Part shown: positions 1-12,942 of the stretch, one piece after another
Position numbering within the stretch: position 1 is the stretch's first letter
How the letters are laid out: each line of letters starts with the position of its first letter
NCBI GenBank assembly: GCA_025526915.1
Contig: JAHLKH010000209.1
Coordinates: 1-42,084 of the forward strand
DNA: 42,084 nt
From: Entophlyctis helioformis
Lineage: Eukaryota; Chytridiomycota; Chytridiomycetes; Chytridiales; Chytriomycetaceae
Direction: 5' to 3'
Program-made: the position numbers and the translations under genes
The notes under the pieces: model-generated
Seen by the model: the letters and a program-made list of their open reading frames with translations, nothing else
What the model was told of the DNA's origin: nothing
Database searches by the model: none

Positions 1-2236
1 CCTTGTGCTGCTTCCGGCTGCGTGGTGGACGCTTGCTGCTGCAGGAGATCACTGCTGCCCTGCAGGAGATGGGTCTTGAGTGGTGAGTGAGCCATGCGCT
101 GCATGCACTGCTGCTGCTGCTGCTGCGCATTCACCCACGCTGACCGCCACGCATGGATGCCACAACGCAGCATGGTGCACATGGACGAAAGCGCTGCGTC
201 GCTTGGCCGCACCAAGATCGTCTTCAGAAACGTCCTTGATGGTACAGCTGCCCGTGTCTCTCTGCACACATCTGCGCACCAACCAGCCGCGCCAGCACAG
301 ATCCGGATGGCTGACTGACATGCATGCACTCGACGACTCGACGATGCCTGACCGTGTCTGCGATCCGCAGCCGAGTGCTTCTTTGCCACGGTCAATGCCG
401 CCGTCTTCCTCGGCCACAAAGCACACCTCATATCCGACGACGGCAGCCTCAACTTCACCAACACGTCTGGCTCCAAGACGATCGTGGTGCGCCACCTGCC
501 GCTTGGTCTGCGCTCGATCGAGTTCTATCGAGCCGTGCGGCGGTATGGCCGCATCATCTCGTGCCGCGCCATGGTCGACCGGTCCGAGATGGACAGCTTT
601 GCGCTGCTGCAGTTTGAGAACCAGAGCCATGCCGAGCGGTGCTTGGGCGACATGAACGGCACCATCTTCCGCGGCTGCGAGATGTGAGTGCATGGATGGA
701 TGCCCGCTGCCAGAGATGCTCGCTGCCTGTGATGGATCTCGCATGGACTGACTGGCAGCTGCACCAACACGCGCTCAGAACCATGTCGTGGCAGTTTGAC
801 AAGCACACGCAGTACCACTATCCAAACCCTCATCATCAGCATTACACACAGCAGCCACAGCAGCAACAGCAGCAGCCTCGCCGCAGCCGCAACTCCATCA
901 GCCAGATGCCGCCCATGTCGCCGCCTGGCATGAGCAGCGGATGGACCTCTGGACCTGCGCCGTCGTCTGCCTTTATACCCGCCGGCTGGAACCAACAGGC
1001 TCACAGCAACGCACCACAATATTCCCAGCAGCAGCAGCCATACCAGCAGCCGCAGCAGCCGTACCAGTACTACGATCGTCCCTCATACGACCCCAATGCC
1101 AACACCGGCACTCCATCATACAACGCGTATCACCAGCCTCATCACAGCCAGAACCAGCCATTCGACCCATCGCTGGCCCATCCGCACTATGGCACGCGTC
1201 CATCGTTGCGTCCGCTCTCGTTCAACGACCCACATACATATGGATCGCCGCCTGGCATGTCCATGTACCACCAGCAACAGCAGCACAGCCATCCGTGTAC
1301 GACAGCTACAACAACTACAACAACTACAACAACTACGACAGTCTGCCATCGCCCATGTCGCCTGTGCAGACATCCAGCCGCCACTCGTACCGCCACAACC
1401 GCCACTTTTCTGCGCCGATCCAGCCACAGCCGCAGCCATACACGCCGCCGTACGGCCAGACAGGATGGACATCCCCGCAGCAGCAGCAGCAGCAGCAGCA
1501 GTCGGCATACTTTCACCAGCAGCCACAGCCATCTGCGCCAGTGTCTGGTGGATGGACAGACTCTGCGTATGTGCACGATCCGCACTCGCGCCACCTGAGC
1601 ACAAGCAGCATGAGCAGCGCGGCTGCCAACCCAACCACTCCTGCATCTGCATCTGCACCTGCACACACAGCCGAAGCCACCGTGCACCAAGACGAAGCCG
1701 ACACGGTCACGCTGGACAGCCTCGCGTCGCTGTCAGTCACGCAATGGGTGGAAGAGCAGACATCTGCCGCGTCTGCCTCTGCCTCTGCGTCTGCCTCTGC
1801 ATCTGTCGCCGCAGCCACCGCGACCTCACTCGCAGTCGCCACGGGCATCCCGCCGACACTCAACGGCATCCCGATCCCACCTGCACACGCATCGACCATG
1901 GCAGGCATCCCGCCGCTCGACGCCAAGAACCTGTACGTCAAGCACCTCCCGCTGCTGTTCACGTCGTCGGACCTGTGGGACCTGTTTGCGCCGTACGGCA
2001 TGGTGACATCGGTGCGCGTGATGATGAGCGACATCACAGGCACGAGCCGCGGGTTTGGGTTCGTGTCGTTCAGCAGCGAGGCCGAGGCAGGGGCGGCGAT
2101 GGCCGCGCTGAACGGGCTGGTGCTGCACGGATGCGACCGCCCGATTGTCGTCAACGTGGCCGAGCCGCGGCGGTACCGTGAAGCCAAGATGCGCATCATT
2201 CTGTCTGGCGACATGGTGGCTGCTGCACCTGCGTGA
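1..2236 (+). CDS. RRM-domain RNA-binding protein, copy 1 (5' partial, frame broken)
   Basis: Product is a multi-RRM RNA-binding protein; the target RNA is unknown. Exons read as <1-82, 171-241, 371-683 and 779-2236, with GTGAGT, GTACAG and GTGAGT donors and CAG acceptors, all phase-consistent. A probable first RRM spans exons 1-3. A second follows at about 480-790 (IVVRHLPLG, then SFALLQFE as RNP1), and a C-terminal RRM lies at about 1930-2170 (LYVKHLP as RNP2, RGFGFVSF as RNP1). Between them is a long Gln/Pro/Tyr/His-rich and Ala/Ser-rich linker. Near 1283-1286 this copy lacks one A present in copy 2 (CAGCACAGCC against CAGCAACAGCC), so the reading frame shifts there and the C-terminal RRM lies in another frame. 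The stop is TGA at 2234-2236, only 110 bp from the convergent Dicer stop. The upstream exon or exons lie outside the window. The domain call is firm; functionality of this copy is uncertain. Confidence 0.85.
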
Positions 2237-2278
2237 GCTGGCCTGTGATCCTGGCGTGCCGAATGAACGTGCAGTGGC
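1..2278 (+). repeat. Inverted repeat, left arm (RRM gene copy 1)
   Basis: Bases 1-2278 reappear as the reverse complement at 31989-34273. Exons, introns and untranslated flanks all match, with only scattered substitutions and small indels. The homology stops abruptly after the shared GCAGTGGC at 2271-2278; beyond that the flanks are unrelated. Position 1 still matches (to 34273), so the arm probably continues to the left of the window. The unit contains nearly the whole RRM gene and about 40 bp past its stop codon. Confidence 0.95.
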
Positions 2279-2345
2279 ATAGTGTTTGTGTTCATTGCAA
2301 GGGGACAGACCGAATACAGTTGCTGTTGGTGGCGGCCTTCACTGT

Positions 2346-5300
2346 TCAAGAGGCTGGGTTGCTGTTCACTCCGGACGCGTTTTCCCGTGCTTCGGCGGCA
2401 AGACCGTCTTGTGGTTCAGTCGCTTCAACGACCATGCCCACGTCTGCACTGCTGTCTTGCGCGGACTGCGCCACATCTGCCGTTTCAAGGGCTGGCTGGC
2501 TTGGCTCCTGATCAACAGCCTTGCCAGAGCCTGGAATCTCGCCATCAGCCAGTGCGGCATCCTCTGCGACGGCGTCTGCATCAATCTCCTCAGCGAGTGC
2601 TGCCGTGATGAGATCCTTGATCATTGCAGCCTTGATGTCGAGACAGTCGCAGAGCTTGATCAGCGCCTCGTGGTTCTTGTGCACGTACTCGATCGCTGTC
2701 GAGGATGCTGCTTTCTTGGCGTCCCGGTGAGTTGCGCCGATGCCTTGGCCAATAGCGCGGCCATGAAAGTTCACAGTCACAATCGAGACCGGCCCTTCGG
2801 GCACAAACCTGCGCAGCCCAGCCAGTCAGCCGCTTGTACTAGGATCATTCAAGCCAAAGGCATGCCGACTTACGAGTACTCGACCTCGCCGCACTTGAGC
2901 ACGTTGTAGGCGACTTGACGGAGCTCGCCCACAGGATGCTGGTAGGTGACAACATCCTTCTTGATCACTGGAGCAAACCACTTCCACCACGGATCGATCA
3001 TGGTGGTCTTGACGACAGCCCAAGCAGCATTCACACTAAAGGACGAATCCACAAACACGGCGCCGATGATCGCCTCGTAGATATCGCCAGCCGCCTTGGG
3101 TGCAGAGATAGTGGTGTTCCAGAACAGCTGGCCTTCAGGGTTGTCGGCCGGAGCAGACGAGCGCAAACCGGTTTCGATCTCGAGCCACTGGGCAAACTGC
3201 GCCAGAGCCTCGCCAAGCCGCTCGTCCAAATGAACCATGCAGCTTGTGAGCTTGAGCTGCATCGCAACGCAGGCAAGGAACTGGTTGCACACAAGCTCAG
3301 TGCGCAGGGTTGAGAGACCGCCTGGAGAGAGTGGCGAGTCCATTTGGTAGAGATGGCGCATCACAACAAAGCCAAGCACCGCGTCGCCAAGAAACTCGAG
3401 TCTCTGGTAGCAGCTGCCTGCCGTGATGGCGCTTGGGTGGGTGAGAGCCTCGCACAACAGCAGCTTGTTTTTGAACGTGTACCCGATCTTCTCCTCGACA
3501 AACGCGATCGAGTTGCTGCCAACCTGCTGCTGGGTCATGGCTGCGTTTGCAAGCATCTCGTCGCGGTTGGCTGCAGACGATCCCTCGACAACTTTGCGCC
3601 ACTCTTTGGCATACACGCTCCAGTCGATCTCGTAGGTCGATCCAAGCAGTCGGTGCACAGCATGGGCAGCACCTGTCACGCCGCCGTCAATGAGCGACGC
3701 GCCAATGAGTGCCTCGACACAGTCTGCCAGCGTCTTCTCCGGCATAGGCTGTGGTAAGGCGATGTCGTGCGATGGCGGGATCCATGTGCGGCGAGACAAG
3801 GGGGCCGTCATGATGTACTTGTCGAGATTGGCCTGCAAGGCTTGCTTGTACAGCGACATGTTGCGCTCAATGTTGATACGCGCAAGTGTGAGCCAGCCCT
3901 CGTGCTGGTATGGATGCTTGACAAAGAGATGGAGCGTCTGGTGGATCTTGAGGAACGAGTCTCCGAGCGTCTCGAGGCGTTCGTAGCTGAATGGCTGTGT
4001 AGCCGATGAAGCGGTGATGGCCATCTGAATCGTTGCCAGCTTTGCTTGGAAAGGCTCCACAGATTGCGTACCAGCGGCAGCGGCGGGAGGGTCGCCGGCA
4101 CTGATCGCTGATGACGGTTTGAAAATCTCTGGCTCTGACGAGATGCCGCAGCCGTACTTGAGATCGATAGCAAGCAGACGATGCCAGATGTTCCGCAGGA
4201 TGATGGGAATGCGAAGACCCTCTGTCAAATGCTGCCGCTTCACAGGATACACTGTGCAGAACTGCGGCAGGACGTGCGTCTCGCCAAAAGGGCGTTGCTT
4301 CTTGGTAGCCTGCGATGGCGGTGCGAGTCCGGCCGCGCGAATGATGACCTGGCTCATATTGATGGGCTCCTTGCACTCGAGGCGTAACGTGTAATAGTCC
4401 CGCATGGTGTCAAACTTGCTGCCCAAGCCCAGTGGTGTGTCCGCTTGCTTGCCAAACTCGACGCCGCGAATGACATACTTGCGGCTGTACTGGACGCTAT
4501 CCAACAGCACGATGTCCTCCAGTTCCGAGAAGGCGACGTTTGGATCGAGAATTCTTGACAGGTCGGATGTGTCCACATCACGACAATAGCGTAGAGCATC
4601 CCAGTCAATGAGCGAGTGCGGATCGCCTGTCAAATCCACGGAGTTGGGTCCAGTCGGCGGATCCGTGGACGGAAAGCAGAGAGGGACGCAAACGACTGCC
4701 GGCTTCATGGTTTCGGTGAGAGGCGACCGCAGCATGCCCGCATGCAGCTGGTAGTGAAACTTGCGGAATAAGTCGATCGACTCTGTCGTCAGCTTGAACT
4801 GCTGCTGCAGAGTTGCCGTCCAGACGTTGTAGTTACTGCTCTCAATCAGCATGTCCATGATCTCCGTTTCTGGCTTGCAGCTGCCGACCGTGACAAGCCC
4901 AATGATCAGGGGACCGTTGACGGGCCTGCGCGGGAGATGGTTCTCTGACATGGGCAGCTTGGCAGGCTGCTTCGGCACGGGGTCTGTCTGGCCATCAGCA
5001 GCAGATGCATCTGTCGTGTTCATATCCTCGGTGCCAGACGCGGCTGGTGGCGCGAGGCCAGGCGGTGCATCTGTGCTGGTGGGCTCGGGCGGCGGTTCTG
5101 TGATGCTGGCCTGGGGCTGCTTGTCCACAATCTGCATGACAATGACAGAGAGCCAGGCGTCTGCACCGTCGATCCACTCTCCTTGGAACGCGAGCGGGAT
5201 GCCGAGTCGGTAGTCTGTGACGGTCGCCTTGTTGTGCCCGATCTTTTGCTTGACGACCCTGCGCATGGCCTTGTCTCCATCACGGGCAAACAAGCCCGCA

Positions 5301-8300
5301 GCAAGCAGCCACTCGTCCAGCTCGCCAAGCTGATGCAGCTTCTTGGCCAGGCCAAACGCAGCGCGTCTCTTGGCAAGGCGATGGCCCCATGAATTTGGAC
5401 CGGCAAACCTGCGGCAATCCAGCCGGACCTGCATGGGCATAAGGATCTCGCAGTAGCAGGAGGCGCCTTCCAGCTGAACAATGGAGTACTCGGGAACCAA
5501 TGATCCGTATCCGTCGCTTGGAAGGCTCGAGGTGTACCGATTCAGGATAGTCATCGAGTTCATGATCGTGAGGGTTGCGCCAGTGGACGGAACACGGAAA
5601 ATCTCGTCATCCGCCAGAGCCATCGAGCTCTCTTGGCGCTCTTGCGCGAGACGGTCGTTGGCCATGGACTCCTCGAGGGACGAACGCATGTGCTCCTCCT
5701 CAAACTTGAGACCCAGGAGCTTCTGCTCCTCAATAAGATCGTGTCGGTTGGCAAGGATGATGAACTGCGAGAGAGAGTGTCGTGCGCGACCGCGAGACTG
5801 GATGTAGTTGATCAGCGACTGCGTCATGTCAAATCGGATGACCACGTTGCACGGCTTGATGTCCAGACCCTCCTCGGCGACCTGCGTGGCGATGAGAAGG
5901 TTGCTCCTGCCATCGCGGAATGCTGCCACAGCGCTTGTTTGCTGTGCAATCGACATGCGCTCACTGCCGCGCAGCACCGAGTTCCTGACCCTGGATTTGG
6001 CCGACGAGGTCCCATGGCCGATCAGAAGCTCTGGATGGACAAACGGCAGTTTCGGGTGGGCCTTGAGCAACACGTGGATGACCTTGGCGTACATGCGCTG
6101 GTGGACGAACACGACGCCGCAGAACTTTGGCTCGTCTTTGAACTCGAGCAGAATGTCGACAAGCTTGTTGATTTTGGGAGAGATTAACGCGTCTTGGATC
6201 GGATTGCTTTGCAGACCCCAGTCGCTTGAAGACATGAGAGAATGGCAGTACTCGAACGTCTCTTGCACCTCGGGGTCATCCGAGACGATGGGGATCCCTA
6301 CGGCGGGTAAAGCAAAGGGATCGGCCGACGAAGACGCGGCAATCGCGTCGGCATCAGCACCGGTCTGGGTCTCGACAGGAGCGTCCAGGGTCGCCAATGA
6401 GGCCGTCGAGACATCATCACTCTCGGGAGCGGTGGCCGTGCCAAGATCTTGGGCGGCTGTCATCGCGCCATGTGCCACCATGTCGGCATCCTGTGCCAGT
6501 GTAGCATCCGCAGCAGACACGACCACGCCGGTTTCGCCAATAGGAGTGTTGTCTACGCCATCCGTTTCGGTGGTCTGTGCGGAGGAGTCGTTGGTTGCTG
6601 TGTCAAGTATGTCGGTGGCATTGTAGGGATTGCGCGGTCGATCAAAAACTCGAGAGGGCTCGATGCCATGAGCTTTGTCTTGCAGTGCGCGGATGCGACC
6701 AATTTCGCGCGACGTGAGTTCAATGCCGGCACTACGCTTGAGTTTGAGGGCCACTTCGCTCACGCAAACCTCGAGAGCGCGCTCTGCACACCAGGTGCCG
6801 AGATCGTCGCAGATCTGAAGAACGTCGGGCATGGACTGGCCGAGGTACGTGAACAAGGAGCGGCGTTCGTTGTAAATGCGATTGTAGAGTGCCGGCGGGT
6901 CGAAAAAGCCGTCGTTGGAGTAGTACTCGACGCGCTCAATGGGTTTGGACACGAAGCGAACGAGATCGTCGCTGAGCGTTGTGGTGATGGCAGTGCAGCA
7001 CAGGGACGCTTCCAGCTCCGCAATGGACGCGACAAACTGGGCCTTTCCAACCACTGGCGATGCCGTGATGCCAAAGATTTTCGGGCGTCGTTCTGGCAGG
7101 CAGGGAACATAGTGGCCGCGCATGACTTGGTTGAATGGGTGGTTGCTGCGGACGTGGTGACACTCGTCAACGACAATCACGCATAACTGACAAAGGCAGG
7201 GAGAAGCGGTCAGACTCGAGCCATTTACGGTTTGGCATGGCCAGACATTCAACCAGTACCCTTTCGATGGAAACAAAGCCATGGTCAAGCGAGCCGCGCA
7301 AGATATCTGGAGTCATGACCATGACGTCATACTGCGCCAGCGTTTTCTGCCAAAACACAGTCTGCCATGCCATTCTGCGCGTTAGTCGCGTCCGGCATGG
7401 CGCAGACGCGAGTGACCCATCGGTGCACTTACACCGTGGTCTTGCATGGCCATGCCACCCCACATGAATCCAACGCGCATGGGTGAGTTGTGCCTGAGGT
7501 ACTGCGCCTGCTGGCCAACAAGTGGCACGGTGGGAACCAGAAAGATGGCCATGCGGCGAGTCTGCGCATAACGGGGAGGGATCAGTCGGCTTGAACAGAA
7601 GCGGTGGCGGCACAGTTGCACCAGCGTGCATACCTCTGGATCTTCGGGTTCGAGCGACAGCATGTGCTGCATCAGTAAGAGAGCAACAAGGGTCTGCGAT
7701 GATCGAGCCGCGGGGCCATGCCAGTGCAGAGAGGTAAGCAACAGGCCAGGCAACCCAGGCCGCCAAGAGCACCATTCGACGCAGCCCGACGCACCTTGCC
7801 CGTGCCCGTGTCGAGCACAGCGATGATGTTGTGCTCCTTGGCCTTTTCAAACAGCTGGAGCTGGTAGAGCGAGGGGTGTTGGTATCGACAGGCTCGTCGC
7901 TCCTGTCGGCCTTGGCAAGGGCAGTCTGTCCGTGGCGCTTGAAGCTGGAAGCGCCGTCTGCACCGTCGCTCTGGCCGATGGTGGCCATGACGTCGCTGAT
8001 GAGATTGCGGGTCTGGAACTCGCTGACTGGATCGCTGGCCGGCTCCATGCTTAGGGCATCGGGCACAGGGGCAGCAAGAGAGCCCAGGCCGCCGCTGCCG
8101 TTGTTGTCGCTGTTGTCATGGTTGTTGCCGTCGTTCATGTAGTCGTTGCTGTTGTCGTTGTCGGCAGTTGGGGCAACCCGCTGTCGCTTGACAGGCCGTG
8201 AGACAAGGCCAGGCTCGAGAGCATCGGCGGGTGCATCGGCAGCAGTGGCGGGTGCATCAGCAGCAGTGGCCGAGGGCTGGAAGACGCCGGCAGGGGGCTG

Positions 8301-8579
8301 TGCGGCAGGCGCTGCATCCAGTGCCGGTGCACGGGCACGGGCAGGAGCAGGCACAAACACCATCGGCGTCTCGGCCGGCTTGCCCAGTGTCTCACGCCAT
8401 TCGCCGGAGGCTCGGGCATCTGGCGTGGTTGCTGCTGCAGTACTGGCTGCTGCAGTGCTGGCTGCTGCAGGCACCCATCGCACGGCGCTGCCCTCGCGCG
8501 CAGTGTCTGCGGCTGCTGCCCGTGGCTGCGTGTCTCTGTCCGTGTCCGAGGCCGTGCCGTCGACACCGTTGGCCGCCAT
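2346..8579 (-). CDS. Dicer-like ribonuclease III
   Basis: Cuts double-stranded RNA into small RNAs. Exons (from the start): 8579-7795, 7693-7634, 7561-7433, 7361-7260, 7186-2874, 2808-2346, about 1950 aa. Domains in order: a disordered N-terminus; the DExD/H helicase with TGTGK (about 7800) and DECHH (about 7160); a long acidic Ala/Thr/Asp insertion (about 6290-6620); helicase C with QSRGRARH (about 5790); a Dicer dimerisation domain (about 5280-5560); a PAZ-like region (about 4150-4900); RNase IIIa (ERLETLGDSF about 3960, DCVEALIGA about 3710); RNase IIIb (RLEFLGDAVLG about 3390, GDIYEAIIGA about 3075); and a short C-terminal dsRBD-like segment (about 2690-2800). The acidic residues of both RNase III centres are present, so it should be catalytic. 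Between the N-terminal extension and helicase motif I the frame steps by one at the GGGG run 7873-7876; one added base makes the total length divisible by three. The start at 8579 is a choice; a start nearer the helicase is possible. Confidence 0.93.
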
Positions 8580-8733
8580 CTGCGCTGCTGTCTGGCTCGT
8601 GGGCAAGACCGGACGGCGATCGGCAGAAGCGTCAACGAGTTCATTCGCGCAGATCACAGACAGCCAGACAGGCAGACAGCAGACAGCAAGATAGACACAT
8701 AGGCAGAGCACAGGCAGATCACAGGCAGATCCA

Positions 8734-11700
8734 TCACAGCGCCCGTGGCTTGAACCGGCCGAGAAGCAGGCTGCTCACGACGACCGACACCGAGCTCAGC
8801 GCCATGGCCATGCCCGCCATCCACGGGGCCAGCGCCGTGCGCGTCCACGGATACAGCACGCCCGCGGCAAGCGGAATGCCGAGCAGGTTGTACCCGAGCG
8901 CCCACACAAAGTTGAGGCGGATGCGCGCCAGCGTCGCCCGGGACAGATCCAGCAGCGTGAGCACGTCGCGCAGATCCGACTTGACCAGCACCACCTGCGC
9001 CGCCTCCATGGCAATGTCTGTGCCTGCCCCGATCGCAATGCCGACGTCTGCCTGCGCAAGCGCAACCGCGTCGTTGATGCCGTCGCCCGCCATCGCCACC
9101 TTGCCTGCGCGGCGGCCGTTGCGTGCCTGCAGCTTCTGCAGGTACTTGATGCGCTGCGCCTTCTCGCCCGGAAGCACCTGGCTGAGAATGCGGTTGGGCT
9201 TGATCCCGAGCTGCGACGCAACCGCTCGCGCCGTCGTGTCGCTGTCGCCCGTGATCATCCACACCTTGACGCCGCGCCGTCCAAGCGCCGCAATCACGTC
9301 CGCAGACTCGGCGCGGACGGGATCTGCGACGGCGAGCATCGCTAGCAGCCGGCCGCGCATCTGCATCGACGGCGCGTTGACGACTGCCAGCGGCGTCTCG
9401 CCGCTGCGCTCGGGAACCACGCCGACAAGCACGACCGACTTGCCCAGCGACTGCCACTGGCGAAGCGTGTGCGTCACAAGCTCGGGGTTGTCCAGACACG
9501 TGTTCTCGCGCATCCAGCGCTCGTTGCCAACAACCACCTGGAACGACTGCTCGTTGGGATCGTTGGGCCGCAACAGAGCAGACAGGCCCTTGCCGGCCAC
9601 CTCGATGGTCTCGACAACGCTGTAGCTTCCCACTTGGCGGCCAGTGTCGCTGGGCACAGGATGCTCGCGGTCAATGTACTCGCACACGGCACGCGCCAGG
9701 GGATGGTCAGAGCCAGACTCGATCAGCGCCAGAAGCGTCCAGAGGTCAGACTTGGTGGGCAGCACGTGGCGGAACCCTTCGAGGGCCTCGGTGATCCGGA
9801 TGTCGGTGACGGTGGGCTTGCCATGCGTGAGCGTGCCCGTCTTGTCAAAAGCGATGGCGCGAACTTGCTCCGCCATCTCAAGCGCTGCGCCGCCGCCCTT
9901 GACCAAGATGCCGTGCTTGGCCGCAACTGTCGCAACGATCCAAGTGGCCGTGTCAATACGCGAGCAGTACCAAGCAAGTGCAAGAATGGCTCCTACCTCC
10001 CGTGCCGACCATGACTGCAGTCGGTGTGGCAAGACCCAGTGCGCAGGGACAGGCAATCACGAGCACCGAGACTGCAAACTCGGCGGCAAAGAGCAGCGGC
10101 GATCGGCTGCGTGGGATCCACTCGAGCGGCACAACGCCAAGCGAAAATGCAGCGATCCATGCAAAGAACGTCGCGAGCGCCAACACGAGGACAACAGGGA
10201 CAAAGATGGACGACACGCGATCGGCATACGCCTGGATAGGTGCCTTGCACGACTGCGCCTCTTCGACCAGTTTGATGATGCGCGCCAGAGCCGTATCTGC
10301 CAAGAAGATTGAACGTGAGCGTCAGCCACGGATGCCCCAAGCGTGCACGTCTGGCAAACAGCCCACCCACCAGAACCGATCTTGGACACCTTGATGAGCA
10401 CAACGCCAGATGTGTTGACTGTGCCGCCCAGAACAGGATCGCCAAGGGTCTTATGCACAGCCAAAGGCTCGCCAGTGAGCATGCTCTCGTCCACATACAC
10501 GGATCCCTGCAGAATGACGCCGTCGCAGGGGAACCGACCGCCTGCAACCACTCTGAGCACATCGCCGACCTGCACCAGTCCCAATGCAATCTCGCTCGCG
10601 TTCAAAACAACTTGAGGGTTCTCCGGATCCATGTGGACAAGCACAGCCATGTCGGGAGTCAGAGCAGCCAGGTACGAAATGGCCTGGGATGTTTTGCCTG
10701 TGGGCATGGCCATCGTGTCAGCATCCTTGTGATTGCCAGAATGGCAGAGTGGCAAAACACGAACCCTTTGCATATGCCTCGAGGTACTTTCCAAGCAGAA
10801 TAAAGAAGATGAGGAAGATGGACGTCTCAAAGAACTGGTCGACGATGCGTTCTCCGGCGGCAACGTTGGCAGCAAGCGCGTACACGGAGAATGCAAAGGC
10901 CACACTGGTTCCAAGAGCAACAAGCACATCCATCTAGCCGAGCAGGACAAGACAGGCAGGTCAGTATGCAAAAGCTACGCGTTGACCTCAACAGAGGCAA
11001 GTGGTCATACATTGGCAGTCCCAAGACGGACAACCGACTTGTACGATCCGAGATAGAACCGCCATCCAAGCCAGAACTGGACGGGGATCGCAAGCAAGAG
11101 CATGGACACGTCTTCGATCGACAGTCCAGGCACAATCTCGGTCATGAAGAACCGGCTGACGGGATGATCGTGTGGGAACACCATCATGACGACCATGCTG
11201 ACAAAGAAGGCGGGCAGCACAAACACAAGCGCGACCAGTGTTTCGCGGAGGTACCGTTCAACCTCCGAGTCGACCGAGCGTGCTGCTGCGTCATGGTCCT
11301 TGGCAGAGTACAGGGACGCCTCGAACCCGATGCCTTCGATGAAGTTGATAAGATCACGCGCACCGACACGGGAAGAGTCGTGCTCAATGACCGCCTGGAT
11401 GTGGCACCGCAGTGCAGTGGGTTAGACACGGCATGGATCGCGGCATGGACGGGTCGGCAAGCCGGCATACCTGTTTCGTAATCAGGTTCACGATGGCAGT
11501 CTCGACACCGTCCTGGGATGCCAGAGCAGTCTCGACGGATGCCACACAGGACGCGCACGTCATGCCCTGGACGCTGAGCACGGTTTTGGCCAGCTTGGGC
11601 TTGACGTCCTTGGTCTCAGAGTCTGCATGGTCCGACTCGACCGTGACAACGTCAAAGCCAGCATCAGAGATGACAGTCGAGATCTGAGACGCAGTCAGGC

Positions 11701-12942
11701 GGCTAGGATCGTGCTGCACAACAACGCGCTGCGGAAGGAGCGTCACGGCGACCGAGTCGGGCAGAATGCCAGGAGTACCCTTGAGCATGCGCTCGATGGA
11801 AGCCACGCAAGACGCGCATGACATGCCCGAGATGTTGAACGACGAGCGTGTAAAGGCCGTGGCGACTCCATGGTCGAGACCAGCTATGCTGGCATCGATG
11901 TTGATGACGTTGTTCACGACATTTGCAGCGCTAGAAACCTCCTTGGCCTTTTTTGATCCTGGAGATTGCACGCCCGTCTCGAGCACGACATAGCCAAGCG
12001 AGACAATCTGCTCGGCCAGACTGGCAGCAGACACGATGGATGGGTTGTAGGTAACAGTGGCGGTCTGAGCAGGCGTGAGCGTGACGGCTGTCTGGAACAC
12101 GCCAGGCGTGCTAGAGAGCGACTCCTTGACCTTGCCAACGCATGAACCGCATCGGAGACCCTGAAGCTGGAAGACGGACTCTGCGATGCGGCTGGAGGAG
12201 CTGTATGCGACTGCAGGTGTGACGATGCGATCCAAGTCGGGGATCTCGTCGCCAACATACACGGACCGGAACCCATCGCCCATCAGCGCCTGCTTGAGTG
12301 CCTGCTTGTCTTCTTCGAGCGGCTCCGCGTTGAGCACAATGTCGAACTGGACGGACGATCGCAGAGGTCAGCTGAGTTGAAGGCCGATCGCACACTTGCC
12401 ATGAAGCGGCAGCCACTCACATAGACGAGCGGGCCGGACCGCGGATCGTTGGAAGCAAGCGTGATGGATCGCAGCTGCGGGAGGGCCAGCATCAGACACC
12501 GCAGCAGGTCGCTCTGCAGCGACCGACGCTGGTGCATGGCCTGCTGGCGCTGCAGCGATGCCGGCCCCGCGGCGACGGCGGCCGAGCCAGAGCTGAACTG
12601 CAGCTGGCGATCGGCGAGTTCAACGCAGAGCATCAGAATGTGGAAGCCTCGCAGCCGCTGGGCCGAAATGAAGCGGCAGTTGCACTGGACACAGCTGCAC
12701 TTTGCGCAGCTGTCGCACGAGTCTGTTGCATGTGCAGCAGCGTGCGTCGGTTGCCCATCGACCGGGCTGCCGCCTTGCACGCCGCCGGAAGGGCCCAGCA
12801 GCGGCTCGGTCTCGTCAGCTGTTGTTCCGCTTCTGCCCGGGTGCGCAGAGCTGTTTGTTGTGCTTCGAGAGCCAGCGCCAGAGGTCAAAGGCGTCGTGCC
12901 ATAGCCGGCCCTGCTGGTTGCGAGCAGCGGTCTGCTGCCCAT
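8734..12942 (-). CDS. Copper-transporting P1B-type ATPase
   Basis: ATP-driven Cu(I) exporter of the CCC2/ATP7 type, expected in the Golgi or plasma membrane, where it loads cuproenzymes or removes copper. Seven exons: 12942-12421, 12346-11471, 11394-11011, 10933-10765, 10697-10371, 10296-9997, 9926-8734; the sum is 1257 codons. Metal-binding domains carry GLRCGSC (about 12150), GMSCASC (about 11820) and GMTCASC (about 11550). These are followed by membrane helices, the actuator loop with TGEP (about 10475), the transport motif CPC (about 10040), the phosphorylation site DKTGT (about 9840), TGDS (about 9240) and GDGINDA (about 9075). Every signature of an active pump is present. Unusually, the N-terminus before the first domain has a tight Cys cluster ([14 protein letters not shown], about 12680-12725). 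An upstream in-frame ATG at 13017 would add 25 residues; I prefer 12942 because the sequence after it looks like an ordinary disordered leader. Confidence 0.95.

Noticed and set aside
7167..8711. A single large minus-strand frame through 8711-7167 as one exon
   Set aside because: Only its upstream part (to about 7880) fits Dicer's N-terminus. Downstream, helicase motifs lie in other frames joined by three GT-AG introns.
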